A stretch of 64,000 nucleotides of DNA, taken from positions 23,905,474-23,969,473 of the forward strand of contig OX465105.1 in the NCBI GenBank assembly GCA_949987565.1, read 5' to 3'. A program made the translations under genes and the position numbers. This document shows positions 11,801 through 21,369 of the stretch, piece by piece. Below the pieces are notes generated by a model. That model made no database searches. It was not told the DNA's origin and worked only from the letters and a program-made list of their open reading frames with translations. The DNA is from Luidia sarsii (taxonomy: Eukaryota > Echinodermata > Asteroidea > Paxillosida > Luidiidae). How positions within the stretch are numbered: position 1 is the first letter of the stretch; every line of letters begins with the position of its first letter.

Positions 11801-14800
11801 GCAGCAGAGTGGTATCGGATGAGCCGCGGGTGGGAGGGTCGTGCGGGGCCGTCGTCCGTCCGTCCGTCCGTCCGTCAGAAGAGAGTGGACTGTTGGCGTA
11901 ATGGATAGCGGCGAGGAAAATAGGCTGCACGTCATCAGGGTGTACCGGGGCCAGCAATTAGCGGCTCCGGCAACGATTCTCCCGGGGAACTCCCGAGTGC
12001 TATCCATGACATGTTTGGATTTCTAGCAAGCCTCGACTGGGGCCCCAAAAAATCACTAGTGGCTCTCCTGGGGATGGTCGGCCCATTTTGTGTCAGTAAT
12101 ACTTTTCCCAACTGGTGTTTCAGGGTGGGGGGAGAGGGGGGATCATAGATCAAATGGGGCAAGTGATCGGTGCTTTCTTTGGACAACAGAGGGGTAGGGA
12201 GGGAAGATCAAGCCAGTCTGTAACTTTGTTTCCTTTCTACGGTCACTTAAGTTTTTCTTTGCTTGTCTAAAAAATTTGTATTATTTTTTTTTTCCGTAAG
12301 CCGGGTTTACTACTTTATTTGCAGCTAACGGAATGAAAATGGGGGTGTGATCCTTGGAGATACATATGACAGTAAATGGTTGAATGATTCTGATTGGTGT
12401 CCCCTCCCCTCCCTAGCAAAGGGAATTGCTGACTATTTAGGAAGGCCGCCATCTGGGAAGGGCTGGACAGTTCAGGTGGTAAGAGCACTGGTACATTCAA
12501 CCAGTGGTCTCGGGTTCAAGTCCCAGATCTGGTGACAAATTTTCTTAGCTATATTACTGAATTGAGATAACACTATGATAAAGGAGCACTTCTTTCTTTT
12601 TTATGACAGTTGCCCAACACAGGGCTTCAAAAGGGCCACTCAAGGTGAGGGCTAAAAGAAAGGAATAAGGAGAAGAACCAGGAGCAAACTAGATCAGGAG
12701 GAAGAAAGATGAACGTTTATGTTACGTTTGAATTGGGACAAATAAGACTTAAGGCTTTGCATGGTGGGAGAAATGGCCTGATGACGGCCAGAGCATACTG
12801 GTCGAAACGTCGAGTTACCACTCAGGTTCTTTTCAGAACCAAACCTCTTCCTTTAAGAGACCTGATACATGGTGTCACCGCAAACCTTCCTATATTGAAT
12901 TGGGACAAGTTATAAGAAAGGGGGAAAACAGGTTGCAGGTAGAGAATTCCATAGTGCGGCAGTGCGCAGGAAGAAGCTAGAGGAGTACCACCATGGAGGA
13001 AAAAGAAGCCATGGTACCACATAGTATTGGCTTTAGGTGCCATAACTGCATATAGTCTGGGTGCATGCGTAAAGAGAAGCGCGTGGAACCAGCAAAGGGA
13101 CGATCTTGGGGAACCAAGGCAGAAATGCCATTGGAGCATCGTCCATGGTAGTACCTGTAGAATTTATTGTAATAACATGAGGGACAGAAGGCCATCACGT
13201 GCTAAGACGAGTCTCAACTGGCAATGATAATTGACTGAATTAAATGGGATCGGTAAATTGTGAACATGCGAGCTTCGTGTTCCATGAGTCACAGAATTGC
13301 AGCGGGGACGAGCCTTAAGCACAAAAGTATGTGGACGAAGAATGCTTTAACATGTCGCTTTGCACGGGACAAACTGCCATGTGGGTTTTTATTCTGGTCA
13401 TTTTTTCTAGCGTGATCTTCGACTTCACGAAGCGGCAGGACTCGGAAGACAGATACCCGGGGTGGCCCATCGGAGCAGTGAGGTGAGTCACCCCCACAGT
13501 TTGTTATGCGGGAGAAAAACCATAGATAACAGTGTGCAGAAGATTCATCCGATGCGATTGCATGTGGTGAAGTCGTTGTTGCTATTCAAAAGCCTGTACA
13601 TGCACTCTTGGCAACTGGTTGGTCCTCACAGTCACAGGCTATCTGCAAACCCCTCCAATATTATGGGAAGGGGGTTTTGGTTCTTTTATGGATAATTGGA
13701 CAGGCCTATGCCAAAGATAGTTGGGGATGAGATTCAGAATGAGTCTCGACACACCAAACTGAAAAGATATCTGGCCGTAGACTGCCTGAATTTCTCAGGC
13801 CTCGTGATGCCCACGATAGTCTCAGGAAAAGAGAGTTCCAAAGTTGGGTGTAGTATGGAGTGAAGGATCGCTGAAGACTTACAGTTCTGGATACAACCTG
13901 TCTTATAGTAAAAGGGATGATCCCGCATACAGAACTGCGCAGTGACCTTGTGTGTTGATGGAAACCATGTCTGAGGAAGATGTTACTTGCAAGGGTGGGA
14001 CAATTTCCATGGGCTGCCTGCAGTTTGCAGTGACACCATGTACAGGTGTATAAGGTCTCTTTAGGAAGAGGTATGGTTCTAAAAAGAACCCGAGTGATGA
14101 ACCATACCTCTTCCTAAGGTGACCTTACACATGGTGTCATCACTACTAACCCTCTTAGGCTCTTACATTGTATCACCCACCATGCAAAGTCTTAAGCCGT
14201 TTTAATCAGTTGTTACCAATCATCAAGTCAGACTGATGCTCATTGCTGCTAACTTGACATATATTATATTCAGTGCGCAGAATGACATCAAATGCTGAGT
14301 GATGGCCAGGGTGTTAACCACTTTTGCACCGGGCCATATTTTTTCAGTCTCTATGACTGCCACGTGTTTTCTTTTGTTTCTAATAATGGGCCATTGTCAA
14401 AAATTGCCAAATAGGCCTAATAATAGAAAACAGTGTACACTATAGAAATATGTGAAAATCTTGCAAACTGCTTCATGCTGACTAAAATGACCAAAAGGCG
14501 AATAAATAATTCTGCCTTTGGGAAAGGTCATGCTAAGATCGAAACGTCAGGCCCTCCAAATTGTGATAAGAGTACACTATGAGTACAAGCGAGTCAAACT
14601 TGTCACAATCGGATATCTGTGTGGATTTTGTCAATTTCAATATTGCTTTGTGGTAGGATAGGCTGAAAAGAGTCTATTTAAAACTTGGACAATAGCGGTG
14701 CCCGGATTCGGAGGGCCCGGCACATAGCAACACAACCGGCAAACCGAATTTGAAGGTACTCGGAGCAACGTGGTTAAAGCAAGGAGGTATCAGGCGAGCC

Positions 14801-14978
14801 TCCTTGGTTAAAGTGGGTGAGTATTGACGACCCTGGACTCACCTCTATCGCTGACTGTCAGTCCCTCCTTCACTGCCCCGTAGCGGAGGAGATAGGCCAG
14901 CCTCTTGGGCAGCTTGACGTTCCTCGGGTCGGCATACTGGTTGGAGACGGTGCGAGCACTCTCCTTGCCACGGGCCTC
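5688..14978 (-). CDS. Divergent tRNA 2'-phosphotransferase-like gene, partial (two exons seen)
   Basis: Two minus-strand exons (14978-14843, 5860-5688) splice in phase into about 103 codons. Residues around KRLAYLLRYGAVKEGL and DRGFVKLSDVLT look like the N-terminal winged-helix half of the Tpt1/KptA/TRPT1 family. Canonical members remove the 2'-phosphate left at tRNA splice junctions (or elsewhere), using NAD+. The almost invariant Arg-His of the L-R-H-x-A motif is Arg-Tyr here, and the RANQGHS motif is not visible, so catalytic activity is doubtful. The segment begins EARGKESARTVSNQYADP, so an N-terminal extension exists. Upstream exons may include 22907-23009 and 27601-27780 (both speculative). 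Family membership is likely; function and gene identity remain inference. Confidence 0.55.
5967..6050. repeat. Perfect palindrome, 40-bp arms with 4-bp loop
   Basis: The left arm starts TTCAATGAGGGTTTGCCC and the right arm is its exact reverse complement, separated only by ATGC at 6007-6010. The arm sequence is the 3' body of the SINE found at 6146-6330 and in the foldback at 35.05-35.25 kb, so this is a head-to-head SINE tail dimer. Confidence 0.9.
6100..6330 (+). mobile_element. tRNA-headed SINE (family S2)
   Basis: Positions 6146-6218 fold like a tRNA: 7-bp acceptor AGCTCGG/CCGAGCT, an A box TGGTCAAGTGG and a perfect B box GGTTCGAATCC. The anticodon arm pairs poorly, no CCA-type 3' end is isolated, and the head continues into a body (CACCGGGCAAAGCACTG...). 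Related heads occur near 33.12 kb and, inverted, at 31.2 kb. It is therefore a SINE, not a functional tRNA. Confidence 0.75.
6330..6550. repeat. Short tandem repeat (CTCAGTCTCGGGCATTGAGAT-like)
   Basis: Repeats of about 24-30 bp built from GGCATTGAGATCTCGGTC, imperfect and non-coding. Confidence 0.7.
6560..7660. other. Intergenic, no gene recognised
   Basis: Mixed-composition sequence. It contains GATGACGTCAC near 6788 and GTGACGTCAGT near 7365, both joined to a shared AGACCCGTCTT / AAGAAGGGTCT end. This makes 6774-7387 a likely ~600-bp element with short terminal inverted repeats. No protein-coding exon is evident. Confidence 0.4.
7670..8490. repeat. (GA)n-rich microsatellite, ~820 bp
   Basis: GAGAGAGAGGGAGGTGGA-type purine tract. 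The long Ser/Leu/Pro frames on its minus strand are artefacts of composition. Confidence 0.95.
8490..9030. other. Intergenic, no gene seen
   Basis: Unremarkable sequence. No domain, splice-framed exon or RNA gene was found. Confidence 0.4.
9030..9315 (+). mobile_element. tRNA-related SINE (family S3)
   Basis: A B-box-like GGTTCGAATCCCAC at 9132-9145 is followed by a body ending ...CCTTGGAAATGTGCTTCTG. The upstream part (AAGAGTGGAATACAA...CCTGTTTACACAA) is shared with 51.61-51.68 kb. The A box is not clear. Fragmentary SINE by repetition and pol III-like box. Confidence 0.55.
9316..9834. mobile_element. MITE with ~45-bp terminal inverted repeats
   Basis: The left end AAGCTGTGTCCGCACTGGAC...ACTGAGCCCGTGGGTAA pairs with the right end TTACCCACGGGCTCGGTAAA...GCGGACACGGCTT. 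A second internal inverted copy of GTCCAGTGCGGAC suggests nesting or internal duplication. Another left end lies at about 10358 (AAAGCTGTGTTCGCACT). No coding capacity; target-site duplication not clear. Confidence 0.75.
9835..10520. other. Intergenic, no gene recognised
   Basis: Contains a poly-C run (10341-10351) and a lone MITE-like end at about 10358. Nothing else can be supported. Confidence 0.35.
10530..11370. repeat. Tandem repeat of GGGACCATTGGGTTTATTTGGGCTGGGTTCAGCTA type
   Basis: From 10.53 to 11.10 kb the unit is about 55 bp (including GGCGTAAGAAGCTA). From 11.10 to 11.37 kb a shorter ~36-bp derivative (TTTGGGCTGGGTTCAGCTGG) takes over. It opens artefactual repetitive frames on both strands. 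A minisatellite that changed period. Confidence 0.85.
11380..12300. other. Intergenic, one weak open frame only
   Basis: Contains (CGTC)n at 11851-11875. A short plus-strand frame from ATG 11902 (MDSGEENRLHVIRVYRG...) ends at 12026 without splice support or domain. I do not call it a gene. Confidence 0.3.
12310..12560 (+). mobile_element. tRNA-headed SINE (family S1)
   Basis: A head like GGGCTGGATAGCTCAGATGG (here GACAGTTCAGGTGG) with an A-box-like sequence is followed by GGTCTCGGGTTCAAGTCCC, a B box. The 5' flank GTGATCCTTGGAGATACA...ACTATTTAGGAAGGCCGCC is shared with copies at 41.6, 47.85, 57.7 and 60.7 kb. This is the commonest SINE in the window. Confidence 0.8.
12620..13215 (-). mobile_element. 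Decayed LINE C-terminus with nested type-A foldback half
   Basis: The minus-strand translation contains PVFPLSYNLSQF and LGSPRSSL-like segments resembling the C-terminal tail at 15553-15867. The block 12745-12895 is a type-A foldback half (GACGGCCAGAGCATACTGG core then ACCTGATACATGGTGTCACC) inserted in it. Non-functional. Confidence 0.5.
13411..13482 (+). CDS. Candidate orphan exon, 72 nt
   Basis: A strong acceptor (pyrimidine run then TTCTAG) and the consensus donor GTGAGT frame 24 codons. One frame reads VIFDFTKRQDSEDRYPGWP, which looks protein-like but which I cannot assign to a family. No neighbouring exon was found. It may belong to an unidentified plus-strand gene or be chance. Confidence 0.3.
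13960..14215. mobile_element. Foldback element, type A, internally deleted
   Basis: GTTTGCAGTGACACCATGTA...TTTAGGAAGAGGTATGGTTC is followed by its inverted partner GAACCATACCTCTTCCTAA...CATGGTGTCATCAC. The central hammerhead-like core is missing, leaving a short hairpin. The outer arm ATGCAAAGTCTTAAG matches other type-A copies. Confidence 0.7.
14318..14773. mobile_element. MITE family M4 (TTAA target site)
   Basis: Terminal inverted repeats CCACTTTTGCACCGGGCC / degenerate GGCCCGG...CGTGG, flanked by TTAA on both sides (14314-14317, 14774-14777). The interior CGGTGCCCGGATTCGGAGGG is shared with the better preserved copy at 40563-41260. A hammerhead-like fragment (14523-14561) is embedded. 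TTAA duplication suggests piggyBac-type mobilisation. Confidence 0.7.
14843..14978 (-). CDS. TRPT1/KptA-like protein, upstream exon
   Basis: Minus-strand exon of 136 nt (acceptor TTTGACAG, donor GTGAGT). It encodes EARGKESARTVSNQYADP, then KRLAYLLRYGAVKEGL, ending TVSDR plus one base. The LxYxLRxGAxKxGL pattern is the Tpt1 signature helix, with His replaced by Tyr after the Arg. It joins in phase to 5860-5688 across a ~9-kb intron full of repeats. No start codon lies here, so more exons exist upstream. Confidence 0.65.
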
Positions 14979-15054
14979 CTGTCAAACAAGACACACTTGT
15001 TGAGTAAACAGAGCTGGGCCAATTTCATAGAGCAGCCTTTGCGCCAAAATATGC

Positions 15055-15335
15055 TTTGGATAAATAGGTTTGCGGAGACACCATGTAAATTCTCTTTTGT
15101 GAGTAAGTGTGGTTCTGAAAAGAACCGGAGGAACTCGACGTTTCGAACAGTATACTCTGCTCGTCTTCAGGAGAATGCATTCTCCAGCATTCTCCTGAAG
15201 ACGAGCAGAGTATACTGTTTGAAACGTTGAGTTCCTCCGGTTCTTTTCAGAACCACACTTACTCACAAAAGAGAATTTACATGGTGTCTCCGCAAACCTA
15301 TTTATCCTGATATTATCACCATGCAAACCTTCAAA
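15055..15335. mobile_element. Foldback element, type B variant
   Basis: A long palindrome: GCGGAGACACCATGTAAATT...GGTTCTGAAAAGAACCGGAGGAA, with the core CGTTTCGAACAGTATACTCTGCTCGTCTTCAGGAG, and the exact inverse through 15300. Arms exceed 100 bp with few mismatches, so it is young or gene-converted. Centre at about 15180. Confidence 0.85.
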
Positions 15336-15354
15336 TCTCAAAATTTGCTTTAAA

Positions 15355-15470
15355 ACTCAAAATTGAGTGGGCCTGACGTTTCGATCCTAGCAGGACCTTT
15401 CTTTGAGAAAGGTCCTGCTAGGATCGAAACGTCAGGCCCACTAAATTTTGAAATTTGCATTTTGGATATT
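15355..15470. mobile_element. Head-to-head hammerhead-like cores (PLE tail dimer)
   Basis: AAATTGAGTGGGCCTGACG...TCCTAGCAGGACCTTTC is followed immediately by its inverse, ending GGATCGAAACGTCAGGCCC at about 15446. Nearly the same dimer sits at 51794-51893. Confidence 0.8.
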
Positions 15471-15552
15471 TTAGTAAGTAGGCCCTAAACAGTTTGCAAA
15501 ATTTGTGTATATCAAAATAAGTTTTATTGTGTTAATTTCTTTTATATATTCT

Positions 15553-15867
15553 TTACGATGCAAATACGGCCAAAACAAGGCTATACAGCCACTCAAGGGT
15601 AATAAGGGCTAAGGAAAGAAGGAGATAGGAAGGGACCCAGGAAGGCTGGAGATGGGAATTGACATTCCTCTTAAAAAGGGCCAGATCGTAGGCAGGTGGA
15701 AAGCAAGAACCAGGAAGGAAATGCCAGAAAGAGGCCGAACGAGGGAAGAAGCTGTTCTGATACCTCTTTGTTCTACACCTTGGGATCGACAGAGTGTACG
15801 GGTGAGAGGAGGCAAACAGCCTGGTTGCTCGCTTAAATGTTCTGACTGTGGGGGACCAAGTCGACAA
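15553..15867 (-). mobile_element. CR1/L2/Jockey-type LINE, C-terminal tail of ORF2
   Basis: The minus-strand frame reads RTFKRATRLFA, RTKRYQNSFFPRSASFWHFL and YDLALFKRNVNSHL. This is the conserved C-terminal S-F-[FI]-P-R-x3-x-W-N-x-L-P ... F-K-x-x-[VL] pattern of many animal LINEs. The RT domain is absent and no host splice sites are involved, so this is a 5'-truncated dead copy. Confidence 0.75.
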
Positions 15868-16189
15868 GAGCAGAGGAACACCTACTTACTGACTGATTTT
15901 AAAAAAAAATATCAGTTGTCCTTCCCTTAGTTTGATTGAGATGACACAAAAATTCATTTGCACATCAGAAGGTAACATTTAAACGGTAGTATTCCTAGAT
16001 ATATCTGTGATGGACATCACTTTGCACGAAATAGTTTTATCACTATTAAACAAGACTGTGAAATAGGCCTAAAATGCAGAGGTTTTCACAAATCAAATAT
16101 TTGGCTGACAAATTTGTATGCCAATTTCAATGTTCAATCAAACAGGAGACACACGCATACAAAACCCTTTATATTACGAGCAGCCCCAA

Positions 16190-16260
16190 AACATCTGGAA
16201 AAGAACCCCCCCCCCCCCCCCCAAGGAAAAAAAAAATCATTAACCCAGCCACTGAGTCAA
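16190..16260. repeat. poly-C run
   Basis: 17-18 consecutive C at about 16206-16222, followed by an A run. Confidence 0.8.
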
Positions 16261-16529
16261 CGACCATCATGCTGAACTCATCATTAAACTCTCCAGGTCC
16301 AAGCAAAATGCTAGGACAGACCGGCATAGTATAGTACCTAGGCTCGTATTACACACATACACACACACACACCTGTCTTGTGCATTATGAGTATGAGGGA
16401 CCAATGGCCAAGGACCATACACGTGCTCTCTTGGTCTTACACCACACCGTGTCAATTGTTTGTCCTCGTTGTGGATTTTTTTTTTTTCATAAATGGTCGG
16501 AGAGGTCACAATCAGAAATACTCTGGGCT

Positions 16530-16980
16530 AAAGCAAAGGACTTTAGAGGATTGAGGCTGAATAGGTTATGAAGGTTCCAGGGATTTCAGAGGATTGAGGC
16601 TGAATAGGTTGTGAAGTTTGGAAGGATTTCTGAGGATTGAGGCTGAATGGGCAAACTACTGGAGAAGGATTTGGGAGGATTTAGGCTGCATGGGGTTCGA
16701 CTGAAATGAGGATTTCAGAGGATTGATTCTCAAACTGCATTGGGGTCTGTAGTTATGCTTGGTTCCAAACCACCCATTTATAGTCTCATGGGCAAACTCA
16801 CCCACGAGCTGCTGGCCATTCCCATTCCCTGGCTATGAGGATTTCAGAGGATTGAGGCAGTGGGCACCACAGTTTTTGTGTACGGTGGCAAATTTCAGAG
16901 GATTTCAGAGGATTGAGGCTGGTAGCCCAAATTTCATACTCAAAATCAGAGGATTTCAAAGGATTCAGGTAGGTTCCTAG
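16530..16980. repeat. Interspersed repeat of GGATTTCAGAGGATTGAGGCTG
   Basis: About ten copies of a ~20-bp motif with variable spacers. An irregular minisatellite; the spacers are not uniform, so it is not a CRISPR-like array. Confidence 0.7.
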
Positions 16981-17424
16981 CAAAAAGGGTCTAGGACATT
17001 CGGGTTAAGTCTCCCAAACCTTGGTTCGGGATGAGCCTCATTTTTTTTTTTTTTTTTTTTCTTCATCAACGAGCGTGGAAATTGATCACGTTGATCAGCC
17101 AATGGCATCGTGTGGGACTAGACTGCAGTCATTGACTGATGTGCTCATCACTGCAGTTCAAGGATTCACTGATCTACTGTCCATGCACAGCGCATTCTGA
17201 CACAAGATCGTTCCTCGGCATTATTTTGCAGGTAGTCCGAGTAACTTGGACCCGACAAGTCACACTTTTTTTTATCGAATTTTGAAATTTTGAGTTTCGG
17301 GTGACTGTAGTTACTCGGACTATTTTGCAGGTGGGTGCTATACGGTAGCTGTAACAGATGCGGATTTAAGTGGGATTTGAATAGAATCGATGGACTCGAA
17401 CATTTCATAACAGTGAACTCCGAT

Positions 17425-17540
17425 CAGATCAAAAGGTTTGCACGGTGGAAGTGCCAAGTGGAAGATTTGCGGTGACACCACGTATAATTTTACGAATAAA
17501 TCTCTTGTGAGATGGAGTGTGGCTCTGAAACCCTGCTTTC
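17425..17540 (+). mobile_element. Type-B foldback half
   Basis: GGTTTGCACGGTGGAAG...GATTTGCGGTGACACCACG followed by GAGTGTGGCTCTGAAA: the left half of a type-B element, lacking the core. It abuts an S1 SINE fragment (17540-17640, CACACAAAGTGGATGCAGC). Confidence 0.6.
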
Positions 17541-17644
17541 ATTCAGATGCAAACAACCATTTGCTACAGCACCTTGGGAATCACACAAAGTGGATGCAGC
17601 TTTTTCCCCAAAAATCATGCAGGTTATCTTTCTTCTTAGAAAGT

Positions 17645-17890
17645 AGGGCCTAGTTTAGTCCCACTTACTGGGCCGCTAGTAGCTCCCCTTAAACGAGTTT
17701 TGAGATTATCTGTCGCACTAGCGTCCCACCGCGTTGAATCTTTGGACGCGATTTCGGGTACTTTTAAGGCCTTCGGTTGAGAATTAGTGTTTTTGTATAT
17801 TCAACGCGGTGGGACACTAGTGCGACAGATAATCTCAAAACTCGTTTAAGGGGAGCTCCTAGCGGCCCAGTAAGTGGAACTAGGCCTAGT
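17645..17890. mobile_element. Foldback MITE with ~95-bp arms
   Basis: The left arm GGCCTAGTTTAGTCCCACTT...CCCACCGCGTTGAAT pairs with the right arm ATTCAACGCGGTGGGACACT...AGTAAGTGGAACTAGGCC around a ~50-bp loop. Few mismatches. Non-coding; target-site duplication not clear. Confidence 0.8.
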
Positions 17891-18008
17891 TCACTTTGTC
17901 CCAATCGCGATATCCATAGAGCCATAGACAGGGCCAAGATACTTGGTACCCCCTGATACCAGTAACATCAGCAGGTATGGGTTGGGATGAGAGGGTAGTT
18001 TCTTTGTT

Positions 18009-18186
18009 CGCAGTGGCTGTTCGCAGTCGTCCGTGTGGTTCCCAGACTTGATTGTATTTCGTCAGCATTGTAGGCCGGTTAAACCAGTCTATTAGCTGAT
18101 AGTCTGGTTCCAAGAGCTAAACATCCTGACAAATACTGTGAAGTCAGGGAACCACACGGACGACTGCCGTAACAACAGCCACTGCG
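18009..18186. mobile_element. Mutator-like foldback MITE (family M2), 9-bp TSD
   Basis: A 178-bp element with ends CGCAGTGGCTGTT / AACAGCCACTGCG, flanked by exact 9-bp direct repeats TTCTTTGTT (18000-18008 and 18187-18195). A second copy in opposite orientation lies at 49910-50092, also with a 9-bp duplication. 9-bp duplications are the hallmark of Mutator-type transposases. Confidence 0.9.
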
Positions 18187-18195
18187 TTCTTTGTT

Positions 18196-18900
18196 CGTTT
18201 CTTCTTAATTTTTTTATCAATTGGGTTTTTTTTAGGGGGGGTTAAAATACAACACTCAACAACATGTCAACAGTATCATCAGAGTACTTAGTACAGTACA
18301 GACTACAGCAGTGCTTATTCTAATTTCTAGCAAAAAACAAATTCAAAAAATACTTAGCAGGTTTCGTACTTACATTAGAAACACTTCGCGTGGTTGTACG
18401 ACTGGCGTCCGGCTCTAAATTTGACATCATGATAAAGTTAAGGAAAAAACCAAATCAAAAACGAAGTTGAAGAACCTTGATCAGTTGAACTTGATGTTTC
18501 TGAAATAAGGCCCTACTTCTTAAATTTTCTTAGTAAATAGTAATAGTATTAGTAATGAAGCTTTATTGTCTGCCGGGTGATCATAGCATACAGCTTAAAA
18601 ATAAGACATGAGCCTACAATTCATCAGAAAAAACGGAGGAGATTATAAGAAAGTAATTTTTGAACAATGCGGAATGCCAAGCACTCGATAAATGAGGGAT
18701 TTTACCATGTACACGGGTCTTCCTGAACGAGAAAGTAATATTGCACAACCTGCCGGGTAGCATAATTTGGACCGTCAGTAGAACGAGTGATGAATATGCA
18801 AGATCTATGACTGCTCACCGTGCTTATGAATAATTCATTAGCCCTATACCGCGTGCACATGTACTGTATAGTGAACGGAAATTCGCTTCATTGACTTTGA
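18196..18900. other. Intergenic, no gene
   Basis: AT-rich. A 33-bp stretch at 18772-18804 is the exact reverse complement of 27824-27856 upstream of SART3. Otherwise nothing to report. Confidence 0.5.
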
Positions 18901-18904
18901 GTTT

Positions 18905-21365
18905 GAACACAAGTTAATTCTCTTTCTACTGTCGAGCCAGTCTCGTTCTACTGACGAGCCAGTGCTCCATTGACTTTGAACACAAGTTCTCTTTCTACTG
19001 TCGAGCCAGTCGATCTCGTTCTACTGGCGAGCCAGTGCTCCATTGACTTTGAACACAAGTTCTCTTTCTACTGTCGAGCCAGTCTCGTTCTACTGACAAG
19101 CCAGTGCTCGATTGACTTTGAACACAAGTTCTCTTTCTACTGTCGAGCCAGTCTCGTTCTACTGACGAGCCAGTGCTCCATCGACTTTGAACACAAGTTC
19201 TCTTTCTACTGTCGAGCCAGGCTCGTTCTACTGACGAGCCAGTGCTCCATTGACTTTGAACACAAGTTCTCTTTCTACTGTCGAGCCAGGCTCGTTCTAC
19301 TGACGAGCCAGTGCTCCATTGACTTTGAACACAAGTTCTCTTTCTACTGTCGAGCCAGGCTCGTTCTACTGACGAGCCAGTGCTCCATCGACTTTGAACA
19401 CAAGTTCTCTTTCTACTGTCGAGCCAGTCTCGTTCTACTGACGAGCCAGTGCTCCATCGACTTTGAACACAAGTTCTCTTTCTACTGTCGAGCCAGTCTC
19501 GTTCTACTGACGAGCCAGTGCTCCATCGACTTTGAACACAAGTTCTCTTTCTACTGTCGAGCCAGTCTCGTTCTACTGACGAGCCAGTGCTCCATTGACT
19601 TTGAATTAACACAAGTCATTCTCTTTCTACCGTCGAGCCAGTCTCGTTCTACTGACGAGCCAGTGCTCCATCGACTTTGAACACAAGTTCTCTTTCTACT
19701 GTCGAGCCAGTCTCGTTCTACTGACGAGCCAGTGCTCCATTGACTTTGAACACAAGTTCTCTTTCTACTGTCGAGCCAGGCTCGTTCTACTGACGAGCCA
19801 GTGCTCCATTGACTTTGAACACAAGTTCTCTTTCTACCGTCGAGCCAGGCTCGTTCTACTGACGAGCCAGTGCTCCATCGACTTTGAACACAAGTTCTCT
19901 TTCTACTGTCGAGCCAGTCTCGTTCTACTGACGAGCCAGTGCTCCATTGACTTTGAATTAACACAAGTCATTCTCTTTCTACCGTCGAGCCAGTCTCGTT
20001 CTACTGACGAGCCAGTGCTCCATCGACTTTGAACACAAGTTCTCTTTCTACTGTCGAGCCAGTCTCGTTCTACTGACGAGCCAGTGCTCCATTGACTTTG
20101 AACACAAGTTCTCTTTCTACTGTCGAGCCAGGCTCGTTCTACTGACGAGCCAGTGCTCCATTGACTTTGAACACAAGTTCTCTTTCTACCGTCGAGCCAG
20201 GCTCGTTCTACTGACGAGCCAGTGCTCCATCGACTTTGAACACAAGTTCTCTTTCTACTGTCGAGCCAGTCTCGTTCTACTGACGAGCCAGTGCTCCATC
20301 GACTTTGAACACAAGTTCTCTTTCTACTGTCGAGCCAGTCTCGTTCTACTGACGAGCCAGTGCTCCATCGACTTAGAACACAAGTTCTCTTTCTACTGTC
20401 GAGCCAGTCTCGGTCTACTGACGAGCCAGTGCTCCATTGACTTTGAACACAAGTTCTCTTTCTACCGTCGAGCCAGGCTCGTTCTACTGACGAGCCAGTG
20501 CTCCATCGACTTTGAACACAAGTTCTCTTTCTACTGTCGAGCCAGTCTCGTTCTACTGACGAGCCAGTGCTCCATCGACTTTGAACACAAGTTCTCTTTC
20601 TACTGTCGAGCCAGTCTCGTTCTACTGACGAGCCAGTGCTCCATCGACTTTGAACACAAGTTCTCTTTCTACTGTCGAGCCAGTCTCGTTCTACTGACGA
20701 GCCAGTGCTCCATCGACTTTGAACACAAGTTCTCTTTCTACTGTCGAGCCAGTCTCGTTCTACTGACGAGCCAGTGCTCCATCGACTTTGAACACAAGTT
20801 CTCTTTCTACTGTCGAGCCAGTCTCGTTCTACTGACGAGCCAGTGCTCCATTGACTTTGAACACAAGTTAATTCTCTTTCTACTGTCGAGCCAGTCTCGT
20901 TCTACTGACGAGCCAGTGCTCCATTGACTTTGAACACAAGTTCTCTTTCTACTGTCGAGCCAGGCTCGTTCTACTGACGAGCCAGCTACTCCATTGACTT
21001 TGAACACGAGTTCTCTTTCTACTGTCGAGCCAGTCTCGTTCTACTGACGAGCCAGTGCTCTATGACTTTGAACACAAGTTAATTCTCTTTCTACTGTCGA
21101 GCCAGGCTCGTTCTACTGACGAGCCAGTGCTCCATTGACTTTGAACACAAGTCATTCTCTTTCTACCGTCGAGCCAGTCTCGTTCTACTGACGAGCCAGT
21201 GCTCTATGACTTTGAACACAAGTTAATTCTCTTTCTACTGTCGAGCCAGGCTCGTTCTACTGACGAGCCAGTGCTCCATCGACTTTGAACACAAGTTCTC
21301 TTTCTACTGTCGAGCCAGGCTCGTTCTACTGACGAGCCAGCTGCTCCATTGACTTTGAATAAATA
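18905..21365. repeat. Satellite array, 69-bp unit, ~35 copies
   Basis: The unit contains GACTTTGAACACAAGTTCTC, TTTCTACTGTCGAGCCAG and CGTTCTACTGACGAGCCAG; the last two are clearly sister half-units. The period is 69 bp (23 codons), so it opens long repetitive frames on both strands. Homogeneous C/T and T/G variants (CCATTGAC/CCATCGAC, CAGTCTCG/CAGGCTCG) and TTAAC insertions define higher-order blocks. Edges at 18905 and 21365 are degenerate. No protein should be called. Confidence 0.95.
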
Positions 21366-21369
21366 AGTT

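Noticed and set aside
18970..19964. Repetitive 23-residue-unit proteins on both strands
   Set aside because: 69-bp satellite divisible by three; both strands are open equally and no gene signals exist.
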